Shown: in pieces, positions 7,701 to 13,218 of the stretch
Layout: each line of letters starts with the position of its first letter
Position numbering within the stretch: the stretch's first letter is position 1
Source of the DNA: Candidatus Zhuqueibacterota bacterium 4484_87
GTDB taxonomy: Bacteria > Zhuqueibacterota > Zhuqueibacteria > Thermofontimicrobiales > Thermofontimicrobiaceae
Assembly: GCA_002085355.1 (NCBI GenBank)
Contig: NATN01000044.1
Location: 1-15,042 of the forward strand
DNA length: 15,042 nt
Direction of reading: 5' to 3'
Program-made: the position numbers and the translations under genes
The notes under the pieces: model-generated
The model's database searches: none
What the model was told of the DNA's origin: nothing
What the model saw: only the letters and a program-made list of their open reading frames with translations

Positions 7701-8504
7701 AAAATCACGCGATCGGTAAAGTGTGCCGCCTTCCGTCAAAAAATAGACAGAACCATTGAATCGATTGACTCCCATTTTTTGAGCATGCCAGGCGACAAAG
7801 GCAATATTTTGCCATGTGTGCCCGCCATCAAACGAGCGAAAGAGCGGAGGACTGTACGGCTGCGGGTGGTCTGCCAGTTCTACTGATACGTAGAGGACGT
7901 TGTTGGCTGAATCTTCCACAATATCCCAGCAAAGAATATAGTGGGTATTTACACCGAAAGGAAAGGCGGTAAAATGATGGCCTCCATCAGTGGATTTGTA
8001 AATAGCAGGATTGGAATTATTATCAGTTTGCGGACCAAGATAGATACTCCCGTCAATTTTGCTCACCAGCACCGATCGAATGTACTCCGGACATGTATAA
8101 ACAATGCTCCAGGTTTTTCCTCTGTCCTCTGATTTGTACACTTTATCCCATACACCGGCATAAACGATATTGGGATTCGTCGGATCGATTTGCAGCCCTT
8201 CCGCATCCAGTCCGCGTTTGTTAATGGCATGAGTCCAATGAGCGCCGCCGTCCCGGGTGATATACAAACCATTTTCAACAGAAATGACGTACCAGAGATT
8301 GCTATCCTGCGGATCGATGATAACATTGTCGATATTATCCAACCCCAGGGCAGTCCCGGTTTTTTGCCATGTCCAGTTTTCAGTTTGTACGGCTATCTCA
8401 CTGGTTGGAGAATTTTTTATGTTGTCGATTTGCCTCGATACAGATAACTGAGGAGAAGAAAAATAGAATGTAACTGCTAATAGCACGATCTTCATTGTTT
8501 TCAT
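4800..8504 (-). CDS. Large exported multidomain protein: BNR propeller, duplicated beta-helix/Ig-like modules, C-terminal sorting-type domain
   Basis: This 1234-residue protein starts with a signal peptide (about 1-24). Residues 40-350 carry repeated S/T-x-D-x-G-x-T/H-W signatures (TRDGGAHW, SEDRGKTW, STDGGHHF, SFDGGHTW, SRDFGSTW), marking a BNR/sortilin-like beta propeller. Two copies of one module follow (about 365-712 and 722-1128). Each opens with S-L/I-x-E-A-I and I-R/L-F-x-I-P, contains the matched segment SLYLNGYSQ/SLTIDGSSQ plus GEDxNxDGPEI, runs into Asn-rich right-handed beta-helix coils (NRISYI, NVIEACY, GNIISGN, NKITENEI), and closes with an Ig-like domain ending TATATDxxxNTSA. 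Residues 1145-1234 form a FlgD-Ig-like tail (YPNPFNPSTVIQFSVPE, GDGIYLYQIKAG), the type seen in type IX-like secretion cargo. AGGAG precedes the ATG. It probably acts outside the cell or on its surface, perhaps in polysaccharide binding; a catalytic role is not established. Confidence 0.9.
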   Translation of the reverse strand: MKTMKIVLLAVTFYFSSPQLSVSRQIDNIKNSPTSEIAVQTENWTWQKTGTALGLDNIDNVIIDPQDSNLWYVISVENGLYITRDGGAHWTHAINKRGLDAEGLQIDPTNPNIVYAGVWDKVYKSEDRGKTWSIVYTCPEYIRSVLVSKIDGSIYLGPQTDNNSNPAIYKSTDGGHHFTAFPFGVNTHYILCWDIVEDSANNVLYVSVELADHPQPYSPPLFRSFDGGHTWQNIAFVAWHAQKMGVNRFNGSVYFLTEGGTLYRSRDFGSTWTTLSGQAMFFFLLDPDHSERIFGSSSYEAGVKGAWMSENGGKAFAALGLDEIRVTAITMNSDHSKLYSSTWGDGLWVADVPEYVPFSGIRVANTKDTGLWSLREAIKLANVGSGADTIRFNIPQDDPGYDPSSGAWTIAIEEELPMIMDDSLYLNGYSQRELLGEDTNSDGPEIVLTTNSGDIYNGLLITSSYNRISYIVVNGIVGSGIGISGQSAHHNVIEACYLGTGPAGKTAHPNQTGIYIYDGGDNRIGSVNAAEGNIISGNSIQGLVLSSSGCINNLIVGNKIGLTPGKQNLGNQGSGVFVGGNASKNKITENEIAFNSSSGIAVFDAGTEQNTFSQNSIYDNVNSGIFMFIGANGDIQPPVLTIEAGEISGETVANATIEIFSDQNDQGKFFQGSVTADANGHFAWTEKVQGPYVTATATDVAGNTSAFSNAVIPPNDGEIQTFIVTSTNETGAGSITEAISAAQNVSGSKRILFQIPKLDPGFDSQTGVWTIKTTTGINIHTDSLTIDGSSQSDFIGEDSNPDGPEIMFSGQLMGAPKYDCFVAQELTEFNVYDVVLSQYSAGISFINANGGCISGCYIGSDPSGTDSLGNDSYGIYLMNSSQIIIGGTESTAGNLLLGGFYSAIYLEQCSDISITGNIMGIDRLHEHSLSNPVYGPIVVRSSNNIEVSLNIVGGGSVGLTSWQSERLLVRENYFNISQSWEKIGSLSVGVWLSDSSHDNIVQDNKIGFCQLYAIGIQEGAVRNRLSRNLLSGNEFTGIYLSYGTNNNIASPTLLTASPQNVEGEAGAGNIIEVFNDEDGQAREYLGTTTADGSGHFSLILETTPNFANVTATATDADSNTSALSAPLAISQTNVQSIVANSALKYSLAQNYPNPFNPSTVIQFSVPELSRVSVKVYNMLGQEIATLIDKICRPGIHKISWDGKNNAGAKVGDGIYLYQIKAGNFHRTMKMLLLQ

Positions 8505-8536
8505 GGACGAAGTCTCCTGAAATTAATTAGCTGAAG

Positions 8537-8576
8537 TGCCTCTTGATATATTGATCCGAGGCAAATCGATTGTCAA
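8537..8576 (-). promoter_or_regulatory. Candidate promoter/operator of the large exported protein gene
   Basis: A perfect TTGACA reads on the minus strand at 8576-8571. A TATA-rich block (8552-8545) follows at looser than ideal spacing (18-20). A six-base dyad, TGCCTC and GAGGCA (8537-8542 and 8558-8563), spans the spacer and start region and could be an operator. The Shine-Dalgarno sequence lies about 25 bases further on. The spacing keeps confidence low. Confidence 0.3.
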
Positions 8577-8645
8577 AATCTGTTTTTAAAAGCAGTTTTA
8601 ATTGTTTGTTACTATCAGAAAATATTGCAAATGTTGGCTCAAGCT

Positions 8646-8662
8646 ACCGGAATTATTCCGGT
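8646..8662. repeat. Small perfect hairpin ACCGGAA-TTA-TTCCGGT
   Basis: Seven-base arms flank a three-base loop. A second inverted repeat with the same CCGGAAC/GTTCCGG core lies at 8769-8790 (arms of seven, loop of eight). The first hairpin is just upstream of the Shine-Dalgarno sequence of a 27-codon plus-strand ORF. The shared ACCGGAA core suggests one binding factor or related repeat remnants. Confidence 0.5.
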
Positions 8663-8682
8663 GTTCAAAAAAAGGAGCAAGT

Positions 8683-8766
8683 ATGTTTTTATTAATTACA
8701 GTGGATTTTTTTATAGGGAGGTTTGACCGGGTATGGCATACTTGGCTGAACCTTCCAGAAATATAA
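8683..8766 (+). CDS. Possible 27-residue small protein, unknown function
   Basis: This is a short plus-strand ORF in an otherwise gene-free spacer. ATG (8683) follows AAAGGAGCAAGT, a near-ideal ribosome-binding site. The product would be hydrophobic and aromatic at the N-terminus (MFLLITVDFFIGRF) with two tryptophans near the end. No family is recognised. A second short ORF (8733-8858) starts inside it in another frame and has its own Shine-Dalgarno sequence. The pair may be coupled small genes, one gene broken by a frameshift, or chance. Only the strong ribosome-binding site argues for reality. Confidence 0.3.
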   Translation: MFLLITVDFFIGRFDRVWHTWLNLPEI

Positions 8767-8858
8767 TACCGGAACGGATGCTGGTTCCGGCTGGAGCGAT
8801 AAGCTTGATTACATTGGAGTCCAAGTATCAAGAACTACGTTATGTGATCAGAAAATGA
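8733..8858 (+). CDS. Possible 41-residue small protein overlapping the previous ORF
   Basis: The frame starts with ATG at 8733, eleven bases after GGGAGG inside the preceding ORF, and ends at TGA 8856. The predicted product begins MAYLAEPSRNIIPERM and has a balanced protein-like composition with a mixed hydrophobic/charged C-terminal half. I do not recognise it. The opposite strand also has a protein-like but shorter frame here, so coding direction is uncertain. The overlap with the 27-codon ORF suggests translational coupling or a frameshifted single gene. Confidence 0.25.
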   Translation: MAYLAEPSRNIIPERMLVPAGAISLITLESKYQELRYVIRK

Positions 8859-9075
8859 TGAACTATTTTCCAAAAGTAAAGTGTCAGGCGCATTGTCATT
8901 TAAATATAACACAAAAAACTATCGATGTCAAACGTAAAAAGACTCAATTGGGAAAAAAATGCGGAAATAATTGGTATTTTTTAAATTCCTATGAAACAAC
9001 TTGAGAGTTGCTTCTCATTGCTAACAGTTCAAAGGTGCCGGACGCCATAAACGTTTGCGGTAATTTTAGCGCTCA

Positions 9076-9282
9076 TCAAAAGATGCTCCGAATGACCAGC
9101 AAAATCCCGATGATCAGAAAGACAATCCCCACTGGCGCGGCAACTACGGTCGCTGCTAGCATTGCACCAAAGATGAGAAAAAGGACTCCTGTGATTCCCG
9201 TGAAAATTCTTCCGATTAATTCCAATATTGCCGTTAACAATCGCCATAATGCCACAAAAGGCCAAGTAAGCCATTTCATCAT
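9076..9282 (-). CDS. Small two-helix integral membrane protein, unknown function
   Basis: This 68-residue, very hydrophobic protein has a short Trp-rich amphipathic start (MMKWLTWPFVALWRLL). Two membrane segments follow: one at about 14-45 that is partly interrupted by Gly and Arg, and one at about 49-66. It ends in a basic Arg-Ser-Ile-Phe tail. CCGGAG lies upstream of the ATG at good spacing. No family name can be given. It follows the AMP nucleosidase gene by 73 bases, with a weak terminator between, so it may be separately transcribed or receive read-through. Confidence 0.7.
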   Translation of the reverse strand: MMKWLTWPFVALWRLLTAILELIGRIFTGITGVLFLIFGAMLAATVVAAPVGIVFLIIGILLVIRSIF

Positions 9283-9320
9283 GTTTTCTCCGGTGACTTT
9301 GTGAAAAATTTACATATCTG

Positions 9321-9343
9321 AAAAAAAGCGATAACGCCACGCT
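9321..9343 (-). terminator. Weak intrinsic terminator after the AMP nucleosidase gene
   Basis: On the minus strand AGCG-(9 bases)-CGCT is followed directly by seven T residues (9327-9321), 13 bases past the stop codon at 9356. The stem is only four base pairs, with a small alternative inner pairing. The U-tract and position support a terminator; the short stem makes it leaky at best. Confidence 0.45.
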
Positions 9344-9355
9344 GTTAATTTTAGA

Positions 9356-10135
9356 TCAATATCTGAAATGTTTGATCGGTTCGCCCTTGTCGCCGATTTC
9401 TGTCATCGCTTCAATGCCGATTTGCAGATGAATTTTAGTCCACTTTTCAGCGACTAACCGATCTAATTTCTCTGTCTTAACCCCGTCCGGGGTGATCGGC
9501 ACATCGGAAACCAGGAGCAACGCTCCGCGGGCGATTTCGTCATAATGCCCCACGATGAAAATTGTCGCAGTTTCCATGTCGATGGCAATGCAGGTCATTT
9601 CTTTTAGTCGTTGTAAGAATTTTTTGTCATGTTCCCAAAGGCGGCGGTTGGTCGTGTAAACTACACCGGTGCGATATTCATAGCCTTGAGCGACTATCTT
9701 TTCCGAAACGAATTTGTGCAATTTAAAAGAGGGGAGTGCTGGCACTTCAGGCGGAAAATACTCTCCGCTTGTTCCTTCTCCGCGAATTGCCGCTATCGGC
9801 AGAATGAAATGACCGATGTCGCTGGATTTCTTAAGTCCTCCGCATTTCCCTAAAAACAGTACCCCCTTGGGCTGGCGCGCCACGAGCAAATCCATGATTG
9901 TAGCAGCATTCGCCGAACCAATGCCAAAATTGATGATTGTCAATCCCTTGTCATTGGTCGCTGCCTGCATGGGTCTGTCTTCACCATAAATATCGCAATT
10001 GAATATCTCGGCGAACATTTTCAGATAGCTTTTGAAATTTGTCAATAGAATGTAATCGCCAAATTTATCCAGTGGCATTCCTGTGTAGCGCGGAAGCCAA
10101 TCTTTGGCAATTTTCAGCCGATCTAATGAACTCAT
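9356..10135 (-). CDS. amn: AMP nucleosidase, short (Bacteroidota-like) form
   Basis: This 259-residue nucleoside-phosphorylase-fold enzyme is predicted to hydrolyse AMP to adenine and ribose 5-phosphate in the cytoplasm. Visible motifs are RYTGMPLDKFGDYILLTNF near the start (residues 16-34), GIGSANAA (71-78), GKCGGL (96-101), IDMETATIF (185-193; the Met-Glu pair contacts the ribose in this fold), and LLVSDVPITPDGVKT (207-221) with the conserved Asp211. It lacks the extra N-terminal domain of the long E. coli Amn and matches the compact form of Bacteroidetes. CGGAG precedes the ATG. It sits 17 bases after the acetyltransferase gene and closes the operon. A related purine nucleoside phosphorylase activity is the main alternative. 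Confidence 0.88.
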   Translation of the reverse strand: MSSLDRLKIAKDWLPRYTGMPLDKFGDYILLTNFKSYLKMFAEIFNCDIYGEDRPMQAATNDKGLTIINFGIGSANAATIMDLLVARQPKGVLFLGKCGGLKKSSDIGHFILPIAAIRGEGTSGEYFPPEVPALPSFKLHKFVSEKIVAQGYEYRTGVVYTTNRRLWEHDKKFLQRLKEMTCIAIDMETATIFIVGHYDEIARGALLLVSDVPITPDGVKTEKLDRLVAEKWTKIHLQIGIEAMTEIGDKGEPIKHFRY

Positions 10136-10152
10136 CTGCGCTCCGTTTCTGC

Positions 10153-10728
10153 TTAACTTTTTTCCAATTTTAATCGCATAATAGGCCTTTTCGATGAACG
10201 CCGGGAGACTTCTTCGAAACCCGCTTTCCGAAAAGTGCTTGCCAGACCTGTGAAGGCAAAGGCTGCCGGATAATTTTCGCTGGTGTCGATGGGATACGCT
10301 TCCAAAATTTTTGCGTCATTTTCGTTGGCGAAGCGGATCGCGCCGTTGACAAGTTTGCCGCTCATCCCTTTTCGACGAAAATTTTTGGCAATGAAAAAGC
10401 AAACTATCGACCAAACAGGTTCGTCGTCAATGGGCTTCAAAATTTGCGAGCGCTGCAAACGGGGGAAATTTTCACGCGGTCCAAGAGAACACCAGCCCAC
10501 TGGTTCATTTTCTTGGTATAATAAAATGCCGGGGATTTTGCCCGAGTGTACTAATTTTTCCATGGCGTCCCGGTTCTTATAGCCTTTTTGAATCTCAAAT
10601 TCTTTCACTGATATGCGCCACCACATGCAGAAGCAGCCGGCGCATCCGCCTTTTTCGCCAAACAGACGAATAAAGTCATGCCATCGCTCGGGTGTCAACG
10701 GAGAAATGTTTGCCGCGGAAGTTACCAT
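10153..10728 (-). CDS. GNAT-family N-acetyltransferase with Cys-rich N-terminal motif
   Basis: This 191-residue acyl-CoA-dependent acetyltransferase has its acetyl-CoA pyrophosphate loop visible as KNFRRKGMSGKLVNGA (115-130), after the beta strand VWSIVCFFI. Near the N-terminus is GGCAGCFCMWWR (27-38), with three close cysteines, a motif shared by a subgroup of uncharacterised GNAT proteins. A downstream YPIDTSENYPAAFAFTG region (145-161) is also typical of that subgroup. The acceptor substrate is unknown. The ATG at 10728 lies seven bases after the stop of the transposase gene, with GAGGG as the Shine-Dalgarno sequence overlapping the end of that gene, so the two are coupled. Confidence 0.85.
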   Translation of the reverse strand: MVTSAANISPLTPERWHDFIRLFGEKGGCAGCFCMWWRISVKEFEIQKGYKNRDAMEKLVHSGKIPGILLYQENEPVGWCSLGPRENFPRLQRSQILKPIDDEPVWSIVCFFIAKNFRRKGMSGKLVNGAIRFANENDAKILEAYPIDTSENYPAAFAFTGLASTFRKAGFEEVSRRSSKRPIMRLKLEKS

Positions 10729-10735
10729 TCAGTCG

Positions 10736-11299
10736 TTACCCTCGTGCTACAATTTCAGAGACTTGGTGCAAACTTTCATCTTCTTTTAGTTTCAAGCCGT
10801 CAATGGGGAAATCTTTTTGTAGTTGTTTTAGCCAAATATCGTTTCGTCTCCATTGCCAGAAGCGAAAACTTGAAAAAATGTATTTGCCATCTCTTTTTGC
10901 ATAGCCATGCTTTTGTGCATTGCAGTGAATCAGATTGAAATAGCGGTAAAACTCATCTTTGGTGCGAAGGCAGATATCCCAATAATTGAAAAACAGCGTT
11001 CCAATTCGGTGTTTGCTTTCCAGATTTTTGATTTCCGCAGCGCAGTGTACACCAATGGCTTTTACGATTTCCGGGAAATGTTTGCCGATCCTTGTTTTAA
11101 ACAATAAGTGGAAATGATCATCGAAAATTGCCCAGGCATAGAGATGATAGTTATTTTTTCTGAAAATTTTTGTGATTGTTTCAAAGAGAACTTTTTTTCG
11201 CTCATCTGAGTCCAAAAGACATTTTCGTTTTACGGTGTGCACTGTTAAAAAATAGATTGTGTCATTGAGATAATAATGCCTGATATAATGACGCGCCAT
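10736..11299 (-). CDS. Y1/HUH transposase, REP-associated tyrosine transposase (RAYT) type
   Basis: This 187-residue single-domain protein is of the TnpA-REP/Y1 transposase group. It opens with a typical beta strand (IYFLTVHTVKRKCLL), carries the metal-binding HUH motif as His62-Phe-His64 in DDHFHLLF, and has the helix FYRYFNLIHCNAQKHGYA (117-134). In most RAYTs this helix reads YIHxNPvkHG, with the nucleophilic Tyr two residues before His. Here that position is Leu123 and the nearest tyrosines are 118 and 120. Activity is therefore uncertain: either Tyr120 substitutes or the protein is inactive or repurposed. No terminal inverted repeats or flanking target duplications are visible, as usual for domesticated RAYTs. 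It is the first gene of an operon with an acetyltransferase and an AMP nucleosidase. The start codon has only a weak GAAAGA site. Confidence 0.8.
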   Translation of the reverse strand: MARHYIRHYYLNDTIYFLTVHTVKRKCLLDSDERKKVLFETITKIFRKNNYHLYAWAIFDDHFHLLFKTRIGKHFPEIVKAIGVHCAAEIKNLESKHRIGTLFFNYWDICLRTKDEFYRYFNLIHCNAQKHGYAKRDGKYIFSSFRFWQWRRNDIWLKQLQKDFPIDGLKLKEDESLHQVSEIVARG

Positions 11300-11445
11300 T
11301 CTTTCGTCACCGAATTTTTTTCTTTTCTTTAAATTAAATTATCAAGAAAATGTAATCACCGATTTCATTGCTCTGGTGAAAAGAAAATCAGCAGTGATGA
11401 CTTATCAGTGCAAAACAATTAAAACTGAAAAAGAGAGCTATCCAT

Positions 11446-11473
11446 ATTTTAATAATTTTTTGCTTAATGTCAA
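11446..11473 (-). promoter_or_regulatory. Sigma-70-like promoter for the transposase-GNAT-AMP nucleosidase operon
   Basis: On the minus strand a perfect TTGACA (11473-11468) is followed after 16 bases by TAAAAT (11451-11446). The predicted start near 11439 would give a leader of about 140 bases before the ATG at 11299. A small dyad, TGCTT/AAGCA (11461-11475), overlaps the -35 and could be an operator. Confidence 0.5.
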
Positions 11474-11770
11474 GCATTTTTCTCGATTTTTTGAATATCC
11501 CACAAAATTTCCGAGTACTTTTTACGCTAAATAATTTTTTTGACTTCTTTTTTTGCAACTCCGAATTTTTCTTGTCTGATTCATGGGAAGTTGAAGTGCT
11601 CCCCATCTTTAGGACAGTTTTTTGGCAAAAATAAGGTGGTATCAATTAAGCATTTGTGGTAACGGAAATATCTCATTACCTGATGTCGGAAAAAGAAGCG
11701 AAACGTCATTCAGGCGAAATAGAAGGCAGTGAAAAGGCGATGTTTCCAATTAAATCAGATATAGGGCGGA

Positions 11771-11805
11771 AAATAAAAAAAGCGGGCCAAAGGACGTACC
11801 CGCTT
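11771..11805 (-). terminator. Intrinsic terminator after the sigma-54 activator gene
   Basis: On the minus strand AAGCGGG (11805-11799) pairs with CCCGCTT (11786-11780) across a 12-base loop, followed by a T-rich run TTTTTATTT. It lies 36 bases past the stop codon at 11841 and ends the kinase/regulator operon. The rest of the 11300-11840 spacer holds only the promoter described above and AT-rich sequence. Confidence 0.85.
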
Positions 11806-11840
11806 GCGGTATTTCGAATTGATTTTTAAAAATGAGGTGA

Positions 11841-12308
11841 TCATTTCTGATCATCTTCCGGATTCAAGTCAATGTTATACTTTTTTAATTTTCTCCATAG
11901 CGTGGTGGTGGAAATACCCAATTTTTGCGCTGTGACTTTCTGGTTGTTGTCATATCTTTCCAGAGTATCGAGAATGAGCCATTTCTCCATTTCGTCGAGC
12001 GTCATATCTTTTCGTTCGGAGCGCGACTCCTGAATTTTATGCATTCTTTTAGGAAAAGAATAAGCTAAATCATCCGAATCAATGATGTTTTTTCTGGCGA
12101 GTGCTACACTTCGTTCAACAACATTTTCGAGTTCGCGTACATTGCCGGGCCAGTCATAATCAATAAAAAATGACATGGCTGATGGGGAAACTCCTTTGAT
12201 ATCTTTATTATTTTTCTTGGCATACACTTTGATGAAATGATCAACCAGCATGGGAATATCTTCTTTCCTGTCACGCAAAGGAGGTATGTGTATGGGGATG
12301 ACATTCAA
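11841..12308 (-). CDS. C-terminal fragment of a broken NtrC-family sigma-54 activator
   Basis: This is the second half of a split gene. In this frame the sequence resumes the AAA+ domain at REDLYYRLNVIPIHIPPLRD, just upstream of and across the nominal TTG start at 12308. It continues through the sensor II region (DYDWPGNVRELENVVERS) and ends with a Fis-type helix-turn-helix (NNQKVTAQKLGISTTTLWRKLKKYNI). The 3' half is undamaged, so the break is probably recent. The nominal TTG is a leucine codon in the ancestral frame and no ribosome-binding site supports initiation there. If expressed at all it would be a DNA-binding fragment without the receiver or ATP-binding core. The gene ends 36 bases before a strong terminator. 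Confidence 0.8.
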   Translation of the reverse strand: MNVIPIHIPPLRDRKEDIPMLVDHFIKVYAKKNNKDIKGVSPSAMSFFIDYDWPGNVRELENVVERSVALARKNIIDSDDLAYSFPKRMHKIQESRSERKDMTLDEMEKWLILDTLERYDNNQKVTAQKLGISTTTLWRKLKKYNIDLNPEDDQK

Positions 12309-13168
12309 TCTGTAATAAAGATCCTCTCGATCATTCTCACATCTACTCGTATAGAACGGTTTTCTCCGATGCGGCGCAATTCACCGTCCTGCAAAAATCG
12401 CAAAAGGCGAACTTGTGTCTGCGGAGCAATGTCCCCGATCTCGTCCAGAAAAATTGTGCCCAGATCCGCCTCTTCAAAAAGTCCTTTTTTGTCCCGAATG
12501 GCGCCTGTGAACGAGCCCTTCATGTGACCAAAAAGCTCGCTGTCCAGCAAATTTTCAGGCAGCGAAGCGCAGTTGATGGTAAGCATTGGCTTGTCTCGCC
12601 GGTGACTGTTGAGATGAATCGCTTTGGCGATCAGCTCTTTACCTGTCCCTGTCTCGCCGGTGAGAAGTACCGTGCTGTCAGTTTGCGAGACCTGGTAAGC
12701 CAATTTAAGGACATTATTTAATGGCTCGGAATTCCCGATGATATTATCAAATTTATATTTCTCTCGGAGCGCCTCTCTCAATTGCTGAACTTCAATAACA
12801 GCTTCATGCTTTTCAAGCGCTCGCTTTACCAATAGTAGAAATTCTTCGTTATTGTAATCTTTTTGGATGTAATCATAAGCGCCTAATTTCATCGCCTCAA
12901 CGCCGCTTTCAATGGTGCCAAACGCTGTAATCACAATCACTTCTGAAGTAGGATGCATTTTTTTTGTTTGTTTGAGCACTTCCAATCCATCCACTTTTTT
13001 CATGCGCATATCAGTGATGATGAGATCAAAATATTTTTCGCGGAGTCGTTGAATCGCCGACTCACCGTCCGGGGCTTGTTCGACTTGATGCCCTCCTTTT
13101 CGTACCAAAAGAGAAGCCAATACTTTACGTGAATTTTCTAAATCATCAACAACTAAAATATCTGCCAT
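12305..13168 (-). CDS. N-terminal fragment of a broken NtrC-family sigma-54 activator (receiver plus most of the AAA+ core)
   Basis: This 287-residue frame contains a receiver domain (Asp8/Asp9, phospho-acceptor Asp53, Thr81, Lys103) and the front of a sigma-54 interaction AAA+ domain. Walker A is GETGTGKE (171-178), the sigma-54 contact loop is GSFTGA (218-223, in place of the usual GAFTGA), and Walker B is GTIFLDEIGD (237-246). The family consensus is followed up to RVDVRMI (274-280), then it reads seven foreign residues and stops. The sensor I segment (normally AATN) is missing. Start: ATG at 13168 with ATGAGGA upstream, 50 bases after the kinase stop. Without sensor I, sensor II and the HTH the product cannot work as a normal enhancer-binding activator. 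Confidence 0.88.
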   Translation of the reverse strand: MADILVVDDLENSRKVLASLLVRKGGHQVEQAPDGESAIQRLREKYFDLIITDMRMKKVDGLEVLKQTKKMHPTSEVIVITAFGTIESGVEAMKLGAYDYIQKDYNNEEFLLLVKRALEKHEAVIEVQQLREALREKYKFDNIIGNSEPLNNVLKLAYQVSQTDSTVLLTGETGTGKELIAKAIHLNSHRRDKPMLTINCASLPENLLDSELFGHMKGSFTGAIRDKKGLFEEADLGTIFLDEIGDIAPQTQVRLLRFLQDGELRRIGENRSIRVDVRMIERIFITD

Positions 13169-13218
13169 ATCATTTCCTCATTTCTGATAATTTTCAAATT
13201 GCGAGAAAACTCATCGAT

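Noticed and set aside
8733..8748. TGGCAT...GGC on the plus strand as a sigma-54 promoter
   Set aside because: The GG-to-GC spacing is two bases short of the required arrangement.
8598..8831. 77-codon minus-strand frame between the exported protein and the small membrane protein
   Set aside because: It has a composition unlike a real protein (Ser/Asn/His/Arg-rich) and no ribosome site. The plus strand has better-supported short ORFs in the same place.
11388..11645. 85-codon minus-strand frame in the spacer upstream of the transposase
   Set aside because: It is Lys/Ser-rich low-complexity from AT-rich DNA, overlaps the promoter TTGACA-16-TAAAAT and has no conserved features.
11683..11829. 48-codon plus-strand ORF (starts MSEKEAKRHSGE)
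   Set aside because: There is no ribosome site, it runs through the intrinsic terminator of the opposite-strand gene, and its K/E-rich composition is expected from purine-rich noncoding DNA.
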